The notes: generated by a model not told the origin, from the sequence alone. Shown: positions 40,573 through 50,223, counted from the first letter of the stretch. The stretch: 64,000 nucleotides of DNA from Parahaliea aestuarii (GCF_008064635.1 NZ_VRYZ01000003.1:186001-250000), one strand, 5' to 3'. A program made the numbers and translations.

Positions 40573-41084
40573 TATTCGCTGGCCCGCATCAGCACCGCTG
40601 CGCTGCGCAGGGTTTCCGCCAGGCCCTGTAGAAACAGGGTCGCCGCCATCAGCGGTAGCAGCGACTTCAGCAGGAACACGGCGGGGATGCCACCGGGTTC
40701 CGGCGAGCTTTCGCGTATCGCCCAGGACTCCGCCACGTAATTCCAGCTGATGCAGAAGATAAAGGCGCACAGGGGTAGCAGGAACACGATGCTGCCGACG
40801 CCGTTGACCCAAGCCTGAGCGCGGGCCGAAAAGCGCCGGTAGAAGATATCCACCCGCACGTGGCCATCGCGCTTCAGTGTGTAGGCGGCGCCCAGGGTAA
40901 ACAGTGTGCCGTGTATATAGGTGATGGCTTCCTGGGCGGCGATGGAGCCGATGTTGAAGCCATAGCGCAGCACCACGACCAGCGCAGTGAGCAGTGCCAT
41001 GGCCACCGCCAGCCAGGCCAGCAGGCGGCCGCTGGCTTCGGTAAAGCGGTCGATAGCGGCGACGAGGGCCAGCATTCGGGGCAT
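40572..41084 (-). CDS. dctQ: TRAP transporter small membrane subunit DctQ
   Basis: 170 residues, four membrane helices. The DctQ pattern is seen in VVLRYGFNIGSIAAQEAITYIHGTLF and YTLKRDGHVRVDIFYRR, a typical loop of this family. The helix 3-4 region includes an ESSPEPGGIPAVFLLKSLLP stretch. The stop codon overlaps the dctM start by one base, so the two are translated together. It starts 100 bases from the divergent yaaA gene. Confidence 0.9.
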   Translation of the reverse strand: MPRMLALVAAIDRFTEASGRLLAWLAVAMALLTALVVVLRYGFNIGSIAAQEAITYIHGTLFTLGAAYTLKRDGHVRVDIFYRRFSARAQAWVNGVGSIVFLLPLCAFIFCISWNYVAESWAIRESSPEPGGIPAVFLLKSLLPLMAATLFLQGLAETLRSAAVLMRASE

Positions 41085-41183
41085 TCTTTATTGGTCTTTT
41101 GCAACGGTGGGGCGCAGCGTATCATAGCCCCTCAACTCACGCGAAAGCTTCCCAGCTCGCGCCCGAGCCCCGGACGAGGATTC

Positions 41184-41966
41184 ATGCTCACAGTTATCTC
41201 ACCGGCAAAAACGCTGGATTTCGACACGCCCCCCCATATCCGCAAAACCACTCAGCCACAGTTTATCGAGCGCGCCGCCGAACTGGTGGAAGACGCTCGC
41301 GGCCTGTCGCCAGAGGACATTCGCGCACTGATGGGGGTGAGCGAGAACATCGCCGAACTCAATCACGCGCGCTTCATGAACTGGGCAGCGCCCTTCTCGC
41401 TGGACAATGCCAAGCAGGCGGTGCTGGCATTTCGCGGCGATGTGTACACCGGGCTGGATGCGGACACCCTGAGCGCGGCACAGCTGGCCTGGGCGCAAAA
41501 GCACCTGCGCATCCTGTCGGGCCTATACGGCCTGCTGCGACCGCTGGATCTGATGCAGCCCTACCGGCTGGAAATGGGCCTCAAGTTTGCCAATCGCGGC
41601 GGCAGGAACCTGTATGAATTCTGGGGTAACGAGATTACCGGGGCACTGAATGACAGCCTGAAAAAGTCGGGCAGCCCGGTGTTGGTTAATCTCGCTTCCA
41701 ACGAGTACTTCCGCGCGGTAAAAGCCAAATCACTGGATGCCGAAATCATCACGCCAGTGTTCAAGGACCTCAAAAACGACAGGTACAAGGTCATCAGCTT
41801 CTTTGCTAAAAAGGCCCGCGGCCAGATGGCCCGCTATATCATCGAGCAGGAGCTCGACGATGTGGCCGGGCTGAAGAAATTCCGGGTGGACGGCTACCGT
41901 TACAGCGCCAGTGAATCCACTGCCCGGGAACTGGTGTTTACCCGCGACAGGCCCCCCGGGGCCTGA
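41184..41966 (+). CDS. yaaA: Peroxide stress protein YaaA (DUF328)
   Basis: 260 residues. YaaA lowers free intracellular iron during hydrogen peroxide stress in E. coli and binds DNA; its expression there depends on OxyR. Family segments here are MLTVISPAKTLDF, LMGVSENIAELNHARFMNW, LSGLYGLLRPLDLMQPYRLEMG, NLASNEYF and the C-terminal SFFAKKARGQMARYII. ATG 41184 follows CGGACGAGGA. The gene is divergent from dctQ; with ahpCF-oxyR it makes a second peroxide-related locus in the window. Confidence 0.95.
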   Translation: MLTVISPAKTLDFDTPPHIRKTTQPQFIERAAELVEDARGLSPEDIRALMGVSENIAELNHARFMNWAAPFSLDNAKQAVLAFRGDVYTGLDADTLSAAQLAWAQKHLRILSGLYGLLRPLDLMQPYRLEMGLKFANRGGRNLYEFWGNEITGALNDSLKKSGSPVLVNLASNEYFRAVKAKSLDAEIITPVFKDLKNDRYKVISFFAKKARGQMARYIIEQELDDVAGLKKFRVDGYRYSASESTARELVFTRDRPPGA

Positions 41967-42007
41967 ACAGCAACCTCGCCTCCATACAATAAAATCCAGA
42001 GGAGCTC

Positions 42008-43471
42008 ATGAGCAGCGAAATTCTCAGCGTAGCGATTATCGGGGCCGGCATGTCCGGTTTGTGCATGAGCATCCAGCTGCGCAAGCGCGGCATCGACGAC
42101 TTCGTGATACTGGAAAAATCCGCCGGCGTGGGAGGCACCTGGTACGACAATACCTATCCGGGAGCCTGCTGCGACGTGCCCTCGGTGATGTACAGCTACT
42201 CTTTCGAGCCCAATCCCTGGTGGTCGCGCAAATACTCGCCACACAATGAAATTCGCGCCTATTTTGCACACTGTGCCGACAAATACGGCCTGCGCCCGCG
42301 GTTGAGGCTGAACACCGCAGTGGCCGAGGCCCGCTTCAATGAGACCCGGGGCCTGTGGCAAATAACGTTGGAAAGCGGCGAGCTGATCGAGGCCCGCGCC
42401 CTGGTCAGCGGCCTCGGCCAGCTTAACCTGCCCTACACGCCGGAGTTCGAGGGTGCGGATAGCTTCAGCGGCGACAGTTTCCACTCCGCGCGCTGGAACC
42501 ACGATATCGATCTGACCGGCAAGCGGGTGGCCATCATCGGCAACGCCGCCAGTGCCTTGCAGTTCATTCCCCATGTGGCGCGGGAGGCGGCGCAGGTCTA
42601 CGTTTACCAGCGCAGTGCGAATTACGTTGTGGAACGCAATGACCGCGCCTACACGGCGCAAGAACAGCGTCGCTTTTCCCGACATCCCTGGTGGCAGAAA
42701 GTGCATAGGCTCAGTACCTACCTATGGGGTGAAGCTATATTCGTGGGTGCTTTACTGAAACGGGGCTTACTGCGGAAATTGCTGGAGCGCCGATGTGAAA
42801 ATTATCTGGCGCGTCACATCAGCGATCCGGTACTGCGCGAGAAGCTTACGCCTGACTACCCACTTGGATGTAAGCGGCTCCTGGTCTCTGATAATTACTT
42901 CCAGGCGTTTAATCGCGACAATGTGGAACTTGTGACCGCTCCCATCCAGGCGATGGATAGCACCGGGGTAATATCGGAGGATGGCCGGGAACGACCCGCC
43001 GATGTAATTATCTACGGCACCGGCTTTCGTACCACCGACATGCTCAGCGGGGTGCGTTTTGTCGGCAGCGACGGCCGCGATCTACGCGAAGCCTGGCGCG
43101 ACGGGGCGGATGCCTATCGCGGCGTGTGCGTGTCGGGCTTTCCCAATTTCTTCATGCTCTATGGTCCCAACACCAACCTGGGTAGCAACTCCATCATCTT
43201 CATGGTGGAGCGGCAGGTGAACTACGCCGTGGCCTGTATCGAAAAGCTGCTGGCCAACGGCCTCAGCAGCCTGGATATCAACGCATCGGTCATGCGCGAC
43301 TACAATGTGAAGATGCAAAGAGATCTTGCCGACACTGTCTGGGTGGCGTCCTGTGACAGCTGGTACAAGAATGACGCCGGCAAGGTGGTTAACAACTGGC
43401 CCCACACCACCACCCGCTACTGGTGGCATATGCGCGAGCCGGATTTCAGCGATTTTGACATGAAGGGTTGA
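42008..43471 (+). CDS. Flavin-containing monooxygenase (Baeyer-Villiger/FMO type)
   Basis: 487 residues. The FAD motif GAGMSG is at residues 12-17, followed by EKSAGVGGTWYDNTYPGACC, typical of Baeyer-Villiger enzymes. The BVMO fingerprint FSGDSFHSARWNHD is near residue 155 and the NADPH site IGNAAS near residue 179. A GTGFRTTDML segment and the C-terminal GPNTNLGSNSIIFM support the family. The substrate is unknown (ketone, sulfide or amine). It begins a same-strand run with a methyltransferase three bases after its stop and a sulfotransferase. Codon use in 42600-42930 looks less GC-rich than in the flanks. Confidence 0.88.
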   Translation: MSSEILSVAIIGAGMSGLCMSIQLRKRGIDDFVILEKSAGVGGTWYDNTYPGACCDVPSVMYSYSFEPNPWWSRKYSPHNEIRAYFAHCADKYGLRPRLRLNTAVAEARFNETRGLWQITLESGELIEARALVSGLGQLNLPYTPEFEGADSFSGDSFHSARWNHDIDLTGKRVAIIGNAASALQFIPHVAREAAQVYVYQRSANYVVERNDRAYTAQEQRRFSRHPWWQKVHRLSTYLWGEAIFVGALLKRGLLRKLLERRCENYLARHISDPVLREKLTPDYPLGCKRLLVSDNYFQAFNRDNVELVTAPIQAMDSTGVISEDGRERPADVIIYGTGFRTTDMLSGVRFVGSDGRDLREAWRDGADAYRGVCVSGFPNFFMLYGPNTNLGSNSIIFMVERQVNYAVACIEKLLANGLSSLDINASVMRDYNVKMQRDLADTVWVASCDSWYKNDAGKVVNNWPHTTTRYWWHMREPDFSDFDMKG

Positions 43472-43474
43472 GCG

Positions 43475-44077
43475 ATGGACGGGTTGCCCTGGTCACAGGC
43501 CTGCGAAAACAACAAGGCACCTATTCTCGACATCCTGCGCCGGGTGCTTGCCGACAAGACCCAGGTGCTCGAACTGGGCGCGGGCACCGGCCAGCACGCC
43601 ACCTGGTTTGCCGGCCACCTGCCACACCTGATCTGGCAACCCACCGACCTCCATTCCAACCTGCCCGCCCTGGCACCGCGCTGCGCGGCGTACGAAGGCG
43701 GCAACCTGTTGCCGCCACTGGCGCTGGATGTATGCCAGCATCCCTGGCCGGCGCAGGTGCCCGATGCCGTGTTCACCGCCAACAGCTTTCACATCATGCC
43801 TTTTTCCGCCGTGGCCCAGTGTTTTGCCGAGCTCGGGCGGCGCGCCAGGCCCGGCACCGCACTTTGCGTTTATGGACCCTTCAACTACGGCGGGCAATAC
43901 ACCAGCGACAGCAACGCGCGCTTCGACCAGTGGCTGGCACAGCAGCACCCGGACAGCGCCATACGTGATTTCGAGGCGGTGGATGAACTGGCGCGACAGG
44001 CGGGTTTTGCCCTGCTGGAGGATAACGCCATGCCGGCCAACAACCGCCTGCTGGTGTGGTGGCAAACGGACCGGTAG
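43475..44077 (+). CDS. DUF938 SAM-dependent methyltransferase-like protein
   Basis: 200 residues. The SAM motif VLELGAGTGQHATWFA is near residues 30-45, followed by WQPTDLHSNLPAL and the TANSFHIMPFSAV segment typical of DUF938. The C-terminal NNRLLVWWQ also fits. The methyl acceptor is unknown. It starts three bases after the monooxygenase and ends three bases before the sulfotransferase, so the three genes are very likely one operon. Confidence 0.88.
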   Translation: MDGLPWSQACENNKAPILDILRRVLADKTQVLELGAGTGQHATWFAGHLPHLIWQPTDLHSNLPALAPRCAAYEGGNLLPPLALDVCQHPWPAQVPDAVFTANSFHIMPFSAVAQCFAELGRRARPGTALCVYGPFNYGGQYTSDSNARFDQWLAQQHPDSAIRDFEAVDELARQAGFALLEDNAMPANNRLLVWWQTDR

Positions 44078-44080
44078 AGA

Positions 44081-44947
44081 ATGACATTGAATCCCGGGTT
44101 CTTTGTCGGTATCGGCGCGGCCAAGTCCGGAACCTCATGGCTCGCCAGTTACCTTTCCGCGCATCCCGACATTGCCTTTTCGCCCATCAAGGAGCTGCAT
44201 TACTTTGATGCCATGTTCCTCGAGAATCCGCGGGGCGGATGGAATCTCAAGTGGTCGAATATCCTTTCGGACCTGCTGGAGAAGCAGCGACAGTTTCCCT
44301 GTCGCGACATCGAGGAAAAAATTCGCTGCGTCAAACTGCGATTGGAGATGGTGAGCAACCCGGGGGTGTGCCGGGACTATTTTTCTGCACTGCTGGACCG
44401 CCACCACAGGGCGTTTGGCGAAGTGACCCCGGCCTATGCACTGCTGCCCGAGGCTGGCTTCAGGGCCATCCTTGAACTGTACCCCGAGGCAAAATTCATC
44501 TTCATCATGCGCGATCCGGTCGACCGGTACCTGTCGCAGGTTCAGTTTTCACAAACTATTCGGAAGATTCAGGGCCAACCCCCGATGGATGATTTTGACC
44601 CGGATTTGCAGGCCGTAGCGCAACTTGCCAATCCGGCTTACACCAGGCGGGGAGATTATCGGCAAACGATGGAAACGCTTATGAACGTGACCGCTGGTGA
44701 CAATCTCTGCACCTTGTTCTACGAGCATATTTTCGACGATGAGAAGTCGGCGTCAGAACTCGGCAAGTTATGCCGGTTCCTGGATGTTCCTCGTGCCACC
44801 GGAGATGTAGGCGCAAGAGTCAACAAAAGCGAAGGAATGACCTTTGCAGCGGAGACGATTGAAAAAGTCAGAGATGCGTTGTCAGGTACTTATGACTACG
44901 TGTTGAAGGAGTTTGCAGCGGAAGTACCCTCCCACTGGCTTCGATAG
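44081..44947 (+). CDS. Sulfotransferase, PAPS-dependent
   Basis: 288 residues. The 5'-phosphosulfate-binding loop is IGAAKSGTSWLASYL (residues about 10-24) and the 3'-phosphate-binding region is FIFIMRDPVDRYLSQVQFS (near residue 140). The layout resembles the heparan/NodH-like Sulfotransfer domain. The acceptor may be a glycan, lipid or small molecule; the sequence does not tell. No signal peptide is seen, so it acts in the cytoplasm. It lies three bases after the DUF938 gene. Confidence 0.87.
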   Translation: MTLNPGFFVGIGAAKSGTSWLASYLSAHPDIAFSPIKELHYFDAMFLENPRGGWNLKWSNILSDLLEKQRQFPCRDIEEKIRCVKLRLEMVSNPGVCRDYFSALLDRHHRAFGEVTPAYALLPEAGFRAILELYPEAKFIFIMRDPVDRYLSQVQFSQTIRKIQGQPPMDDFDPDLQAVAQLANPAYTRRGDYRQTMETLMNVTAGDNLCTLFYEHIFDDEKSASELGKLCRFLDVPRATGDVGARVNKSEGMTFAAETIEKVRDALSGTYDYVLKEFAAEVPSHWLR

Positions 44948-45057
44948 CCGGGCAAACTCCGTGCCGGTACCAGCATCACCTGGAAAACCACTAGCGGCAT
45001 AGCTTTCTGCCTTGATACGCTGAAGCCTGATGGCCCCTGACTGGATCTCACCTGGAC

Positions 45058-45480
45058 ATGTCCAAGCAAACCGAACCCGGGAGTCGTGTGGTGCTGTTCG
45101 ACGGCGTTTGCAAACTCTGTTCGGCCTGGACACGGTTTCTTATTCGCTTCGACCGCAAACACCGCTTCAAACTGGCCACGGTGCAATCGCCGGAGGGCCA
45201 GGCACTGTTGGCGCGACACGGGTTTCCAACCGACACCTATGAAACCATGGTGCTTGTCGAGGGATCGAAAATCCACACCCGGTCAGCAGCCTTCCTGGGT
45301 GTTATGCGCCGGCTTCCCTTTCCCTGGCCCCTGGTCTGTGTAGCCTGGCTGATTCCCCGATTCATCCGGGACTGGCTGTACGATCGCATTGCACTGAATC
45401 GCTACAGACTGTTCGGCCGCTACGACACCTGTTTTATCCCGGACAGCGAGCAAAAGGCGCGCTTCCTTGGCGGTGATTGA
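45058..45480 (+). CDS. DCC-family thiol-disulfide oxidoreductase-like protein (DUF393)
   Basis: 140 residues. The DCC motif is VLFDGVCKLCSAW (Asp and Cys-x-x-Cys near residues 15-23), in a thioredoxin-like fold. The family segments SAAFLGVMRRL, a hydrophobic stretch WPLVCVAWLIPRFIRDWLYD and the closing NRYRLFGRYDTCF are present. The substrate is unknown. It is 110 bases after the sulfotransferase on the same strand; that gap shows no feature I can name. Confidence 0.9.
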   Translation: MSKQTEPGSRVVLFDGVCKLCSAWTRFLIRFDRKHRFKLATVQSPEGQALLARHGFPTDTYETMVLVEGSKIHTRSAAFLGVMRRLPFPWPLVCVAWLIPRFIRDWLYDRIALNRYRLFGRYDTCFIPDSEQKARFLGGD

Positions 45481-45573
45481 GAGTCGGGGACAGAGGCTGG
45501 CAGAGCGAAGTACCCTAGTTGGTAAACTATTCGGTGCGACGAAGCAGGGCGCACAGAGAAAAGTAGAGATCCT

Positions 45574-45924
45574 ATGAATCCTGTACTGGTATCAATCTCT
45601 CTTCTTGTATGCAGCAATGTATTTATGACATTTGCCTGGTACGCACACCTGAAGGAGCTGAACGGCAAGCCCTGGATTGTCGCCGCGCTGGTTAGCTGGG
45701 GTATAGCCCTGTTCGAATACCTGTTTCAGGTGCCGGCGAATCGCATCGGCTACAGTGTTTTAAGCGTGGGTGAGTTGAAAATACTGCAGGAGGTAATCAC
45801 CCTGTCGGTATTTGTTCCATTCTCACTGCTCTACCTGAAAGAACCGCTAAAGCTTGACTATCTGTGGGCCGGGCTCTGTTTGTGCGGGGCGGTGTTTTTT
45901 ATGTTCAGAAGCAAAATGGTATAG
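45574..45924 (+). CDS. DMT-superfamily small membrane protein (DUF486)
   Basis: 116 residues, four membrane helices, in the DUF486 branch of the drug/metabolite transporter superfamily. Characteristic segments are SNVFMTFAWYAHLK, IALFEYLFQVPANRIGY and LSVGELKILQEVITL. These proteins resemble half-size transporters, probably acting as dimers; no substrate is established. The gene ends 12 bases before the convergent FemAB-like gene. Confidence 0.9.
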   Translation: MNPVLVSISLLVCSNVFMTFAWYAHLKELNGKPWIVAALVSWGIALFEYLFQVPANRIGYSVLSVGELKILQEVITLSVFVPFSLLYLKEPLKLDYLWAGLCLCGAVFFMFRSKMV

Positions 45925-45936
45925 ACAGCGCCGGCC

Positions 45937-47097
45937 CTAGGCGCCGGCCTTCCTGAACGGCAACAGTCCCGCCGCCTCCTCGCGGTAGCGGGCAACGTGC
46001 TCCGCTTCTTCCCGGGTAAAGTCCTGCACCGCCGCCGCCAGGCGCTGATCGGCAATCCAGTGGTTGGAGAAGGTGTAGACCGGCGTAAATCCGCGCTGGA
46101 TTTTGTGTTCGCCCTGGGCGCCGGGGTCGAAACGCTGCAGCCCCTGCTCAATACAGTACTCAATGCCCTGGTAATAGCAGGCTTCAAAGTGCAGGCAGTC
46201 GTACTCCTGCTCGCAGCCCCAGAAGCGGCCGTAGAGGGTATCGCTGGAACGGAAGTAGAGGGCCGCGGCGATGTCGCGGCCTTCGCGCTGCGCTACGACC
46301 ATCATGGTCTGCTCCCCCAGCGATGGCGCCACTTCGGTGAAAAAGGCCTCGCTGAGATAGCCGCCGTGGCCGCTGCGCTTGGCGTAGGTGAGCTGGTAGA
46401 AGCGGTGAAAGCGGGCCCAGCGGTCGGGGCTGATGTCGGCGCCGCACAGGCGCTGCAGGGTGATGCCCTGTTCCGCCACACGGCTGCGTTCGCGGCGCAG
46501 GTTTTTGCGTTTGCGGCTGGCGAAGGTGGACAGAAAGTCATCGAAGCTCTGGTAGCCCTGGTTCAGCCAGTGGAATTGCACGGCGACGCGTTGCGCGGTG
46601 CCGAGTGCGAGCAGCTTGTCCGAGGTCGCCTGTTGCGGGAATAGCAGGTGCCAGGAGGAGATGCCCTGTTCCTCACTCAGGGCGCGAATGCCCTGCAACA
46701 GCAGCGGCCAGGCATCGTCCTCCGCAAAGCCTTCAGCGCAGCACAGTCGCGGCCCGGTGGCGGGGGTAAAGGGAATGGCCGATACCAGTTTGGGGTAGTA
46801 GTTGAGGCCCATGCGGCGCCAGGCATCGGCCCAGGCCCAGTCGAACACGTACTCGCCCCAGGAGTGATCCTTCAGGTAGAGGGGCAGCAGCGCGACCAGG
46901 CTCTGCCCCCGCCAGAGCAGGGCATGGCAGGGTTGCCAGCCGGTGTCGGCGCTGGTGCAGCCACTGCGTTCCAGCCCGTAGAGGAAGCTGTGGCGCAAAA
47001 AGGGATAGTCGCTGCCGGCCAGGGTGTCCCAATGTTCGGGGGCGATGTCCGCCAGGCTGGTGACAAACTCGATGCGCAGTGCAGTCGCGTCGCTCAT
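45937..47097 (-). CDS. Peptidogalycan/FemAB-like GNAT protein (DUF482)
   Basis: 386 residues. Members of this COG3146/DUF482 family resemble FemAB and GNAT acyltransferases; the reaction is not known. Segments seen are [71 protein letters not shown] and the GNAT-like [21 protein letters not shown] followed by EHKIQRGF. It is cytoplasmic. ATG 47097 overlaps the ubiA stop by four bases (ATGA), linking it to the ubiquinone genes. Confidence 0.85.
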   Translation of the reverse strand: MSDATALRIEFVTSLADIAPEHWDTLAGSDYPFLRHSFLYGLERSGCTSADTGWQPCHALLWRGQSLVALLPLYLKDHSWGEYVFDWAWADAWRRMGLNYYPKLVSAIPFTPATGPRLCCAEGFAEDDAWPLLLQGIRALSEEQGISSWHLLFPQQATSDKLLALGTAQRVAVQFHWLNQGYQSFDDFLSTFASRKRKNLRRERSRVAEQGITLQRLCGADISPDRWARFHRFYQLTYAKRSGHGGYLSEAFFTEVAPSLGEQTMMVVAQREGRDIAAALYFRSSDTLYGRFWGCEQEYDCLHFEACYYQGIEYCIEQGLQRFDPGAQGEHKIQRGFTPVYTFSNHWIADQRLAAAVQDFTREEAEHVARYREEAAGLLPFRKAGA

Positions 47098-47960
47098 GTA
47101 GTGCTGGCGTAGTGCAGCACAATACCGGCAAAAACCGCCAGCCCGGCCCAGTTGTTGTGCAGGAAGGCACGGAAGCAGGCCATGCGCTCGCGTTCGCGAA
47201 TCAGCCACTGGTGGTAGATGAACAGCCCGGCCGCTACCGCGAGCCCGGCGCCGTACCAGGGTCCCAGGTCAAAGGTGATGCCCGCCATCACCCAGCAGCC
47301 CAGGCAGGCCAGTTGCAGCAGGCCGATGATCAGGCGATCGGCATCGCCGAACAGCACGGCGGTAGATTTGATGCCGATTTTCAGGTCGTCGTCGCGGTCG
47401 ACCATGGCGTACTGGGTATCGAACACCACCGTCCACAGCAGGTTGGCCGCAAACAGCCACCACAGCCCGGCGGGCAGGGCGTTCTGCTGGGCGGCGAAGG
47501 CCATGGGGATGCCCCAGGAAAAGGCCGCGCCCAGGACCACCTGGGGCCAGTGGGTGTAGCGTTTCATAAAGGGGTAGGTAGCGGTCAGCGCCACCGCGGC
47601 AAAAGACAGGGCGATGGTTAGCGGATTGGTGAGCAGCACCAGTGCGAAGGCCGCCAGGCACAGTAGCAGCATGAATACCCGGGCCTCGCGCACACTCACC
47701 GCGCCGGTCACCAGGGGGCGTTGGCAGGTGCGTTTCACGCTGCCGTCGAAGTCGCGGTCAGCGAGGTCATTGACGATGCAGCCCGCCGACCGCATCAGGA
47801 AGGTGCCCAGGGTAAAAATCAGCAGCAGGCTGATATCCGGTACGCCGCCGGCGGCGATCCACAGGGCCCAGTAGGTGGGCCACAGCAACAGCAGGCTGCC
47901 GATTGGCTTGTCGAAGCGGATCAGCTGCAGCAGGGCCTGGGGTTTGGCGAGGGTAGTCAT
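47094..47960 (-). CDS. ubiA: 4-hydroxybenzoate polyprenyltransferase UbiA
   Basis: Attaches the prenyl tail to 4-hydroxybenzoate in ubiquinone synthesis; integral membrane enzyme, 288 residues. The first aspartate-rich motif is [15 protein letters not shown] (near residue 64) and the second is [16 protein letters not shown] (near residue 183). About eight helices surround them, starting [21 protein letters not shown]. It is 36 bases downstream of ubiC, which supplies its substrate. Confidence 0.96.
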   Translation of the reverse strand: MTTLAKPQALLQLIRFDKPIGSLLLLWPTYWALWIAAGGVPDISLLLIFTLGTFLMRSAGCIVNDLADRDFDGSVKRTCQRPLVTGAVSVREARVFMLLLCLAAFALVLLTNPLTIALSFAAVALTATYPFMKRYTHWPQVVLGAAFSWGIPMAFAAQQNALPAGLWWLFAANLLWTVVFDTQYAMVDRDDDLKIGIKSTAVLFGDADRLIIGLLQLACLGCWVMAGITFDLGPWYGAGLAVAAGLFIYHQWLIRERERMACFRAFLHNNWAGLAVFAGIVLHYASTT

Positions 47961-47996
47961 GGCGTCGCTAGCGGGGCAGTTCAGTCGTCTGCCAGC

Positions 47997-48620
47997 TTAC
48001 TGTTTTGACCGCAGGATTGCAGCGTTGACCTTGCCGTGCTGGCTGCGGTGCACCGGCAACTCCGCCGGCCACGGCCGGAAGGCCTGCAGAAAGACTTCAC
48101 TCACCAGCAACTGGCGGCCCCCAATGTCGAAGCAGGAGCGGCGCCCCCAGGCGCTGGCTGGCTGCTGCAGGGAGTGCGGCAGGTAGCTGCTGTTGCCATC
48201 AATCCGTGCCACTTCAAAGGGGCTGCGCTGCATACCCGGCATGCGGAACAGAATGGCGCCCAGCGGCCGGTTGCGCAGCTGGCGCAGGTGGCGCAGTTCG
48301 CCGGTCAGGCTGGACACGGGGAACAGGCTGCGGGCGAAGACCAGGGGCACGTCATCTACCTGCAGAATCACCTCCCGTACCAGGGCGCGCTGGCGCAGGG
48401 GGATGTCGAGCAGGCGGCGCTCGCTGGGCAGCGGGGTCACCCATTCCTGGCGCAATCGCTGCACCCGGAAATGGCCCGGATTATTGGCGACAATGCGGCG
48501 GGTGAGGGAGCTGTCGTCCAGCAGCCAGGTGCGCTCCCGGTGGCCCAGGCGGTAATTGGGAATGCGTCCGGCAGGCCGCCACCGCGGCTCGGCCTGCGGG
48601 GGCAGGAGAAGTCCTGGCAC
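47997..48620 (-). CDS. ubiC: Chorismate pyruvate-lyase UbiC
   Basis: Splits chorismate into pyruvate and 4-hydroxybenzoate, the first committed step of ubiquinone synthesis. The fold segments are LDDSSLTRRIV, the LVREVILQVDD strand with the active arginine, ARSLFPVSSLTGELRHLRQL, RPLGAILFRM, and the catalytic glutamate in QLLVSEVFLQA. The start is uncertain: I propose GTG 48620, giving 207 residues, slightly longer than E. coli UbiC (165). The longer frame from 48767 would overlap the promoter region of the divergent rubredoxin gene. Confidence 0.85.
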   Translation of the reverse strand: MPGLLLPPQAEPRWRPAGRIPNYRLGHRERTWLLDDSSLTRRIVANNPGHFRVQRLRQEWVTPLPSERRLLDIPLRQRALVREVILQVDDVPLVFARSLFPVSSLTGELRHLRQLRNRPLGAILFRMPGMQRSPFEVARIDGNSSYLPHSLQQPASAWGRRSCFDIGGRQLLVSEVFLQAFRPWPAELPVHRSQHGKVNAAILRSKQ

Positions 48621-48752
48621 AGTGCGGTCCGGTAAAAATGCAGGGCGAGCATGCGATATCGCCGCAGTCGGTGCAAGGGCGGTTGCACAGGATTTATCCG
48701 CGCGGGGTCGTATATATGCAACCGGGCGGCCAGCGGGTGGCGCTTGTGGCTC

Positions 48753-48780
48753 TTGCACATTTTTCACACAACCCTATAGT
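48753..48780 (+). promoter_or_regulatory. Probable promoter of the rubredoxin-reductase gene
   Basis: TTGCAC at 48753-48758, a 16-base spacer and TATAGT at 48775-48780 form a good sigma-70 pair 72 bases before the start codon at 48853. It lies between divergent ubiC and this gene. Confidence 0.55.
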
Positions 48781-48852
48781 GTGCGTCTCTAATTTTTAGC
48801 GGAAACGCCCACGTACGGCGCTTTTCGCGGCAAACCAGAGCGAGTTTTCAGT

Positions 48853-50223
48853 ATGAGCAAGTGGGAATGTATTGTCTGCGGCCTGATCTACGACGAGAAG
48901 GAGGGATGGCCCGACGATGGCATCGCACCCGGGACCAGGTGGGAGGATGTGCCCGAGGACTGGCTCTGCCCCGACTGCGGTGTCGGCAAGGAAGACTTCG
49001 AGCTGCTCGAGGAATCTGTCGTGGATGACACGCCCCATCACGAGGAGCCGGTCGCCGACGCGGTGAGACCGCCCGTTGTGATTCTCGGCACCGGCCTGGC
49101 GGGTTACAACCTTGCTCGCGAGTTTCGCAAGAATGACGATGTGACACCGTTGATCCTGATCACTTCCGACGACGGCCGCGCCTACTCCAAGCCGATGCTG
49201 TCCACTGGCTACACCAAGAACACCACCGCCAGTGACCTGGCCCAGTCCGACGCCGGCAGCATGGCCAAACAGCTCAAGGCCAGCGTATGGACCATGACTC
49301 ACGTCAGTGAGATCGACACCGCCAACCAGATGATCAAGGTGGGCGACGCACAGACCGCCATCCACTACGGCAAGCTGGTACTGGCGCTGGGCGCCCAGGT
49401 GATCCAGCCCCCCATCGGTGGCGACGGCCTGGAGAAGGTGTACTCCGTCAACGACCTGCTGGACTACGACGACTTCCGCACCGCGGTGCAGAAGAACGAC
49501 GTGAAGAAAGTCTGCATCATCGGCGGCGGCCTGATCGGCTGTGAATTCACCAACGACCTGCTCAATGGTGGCTTCGAAGTGGAAACGGTCGATCCGCTGG
49601 GTTACTGCCTGCCCACCCTGCTGCCGGAATCCGCCGGCAAGGCCGTACAGGCGGCGCTGGAAGCCAAGGGCGCCAAATTCCACTTTGGCCCGTTGGTGAC
49701 TGAAGTGAACAAGGCCGACAAGGGAGTCGTGGTCACCTTGAACAATGGCCAGACCATTGCCGCGGATCTTGTAGTGTCCGCCGTGGGCGTGCGCCCGCGC
49801 ATTGACCTGGCCCAGGCTTCCGGTATCAACACCAACCGCGGTGTGGTCACCAATCGCCTGCTGGAAACCAGCGCCCCCAATGTTTACGCACTGGGTGATT
49901 GCGCCGAAGTGGACGGGCAGGTGCTGGTGTATGTGGCGCCCCTGATGGCGGCCGCCAAAGCCCTCGGCAAGACCCTCGCCGGACAACCCACCGAGGTGGC
50001 CTACCCGGCCATGCCGGTCACCATTAAAACCCCGGCCTGTCCGGTGGTGGTGGCGCCCCCGGCTGTCGGAGTTGCCGGTGACTGGAAAATCGATGCGGAT
50101 GGCAACAATGTGCGGGCGGAATTCCGCGACGCCGGTGGTGCCCTGCTCGGTTTCGCCCTCACCGGCGAAGCGACCAGGGCCAAGCTGGAGCTGCAGAAGG
50201 AACTGCCGGCTATTCTCGGCTGA
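48853..50223 (+). CDS. Fused rubredoxin and NAD-dependent rubredoxin reductase
   Basis: 456 residues. Residues 1-50 are a complete rubredoxin with iron ligands Cys6 and Cys9 (ECIVCG) and Cys39 and Cys42 (CPDCG). After a linker, residues about 73-456 are a flavin reductase with FAD site [21 protein letters not shown] site [16 protein letters not shown] and the FAD-closing [17 protein letters not shown]. In Pseudomonas the two proteins are separate genes near ubiCA and pass electrons to alkane hydroxylase or oxygen-defence enzymes. Fusion into one chain is the point of interest here. Confidence 0.94.
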   Translation: MSKWECIVCGLIYDEKEGWPDDGIAPGTRWEDVPEDWLCPDCGVGKEDFELLEESVVDDTPHHEEPVADAVRPPVVILGTGLAGYNLAREFRKNDDVTPLILITSDDGRAYSKPMLSTGYTKNTTASDLAQSDAGSMAKQLKASVWTMTHVSEIDTANQMIKVGDAQTAIHYGKLVLALGAQVIQPPIGGDGLEKVYSVNDLLDYDDFRTAVQKNDVKKVCIIGGGLIGCEFTNDLLNGGFEVETVDPLGYCLPTLLPESAGKAVQAALEAKGAKFHFGPLVTEVNKADKGVVVTLNNGQTIAADLVVSAVGVRPRIDLAQASGINTNRGVVTNRLLETSAPNVYALGDCAEVDGQVLVYVAPLMAAAKALGKTLAGQPTEVAYPAMPVTIKTPACPVVVAPPAVGVAGDWKIDADGNNVRAEFRDAGGALLGFALTGEATRAKLELQKELPAILG

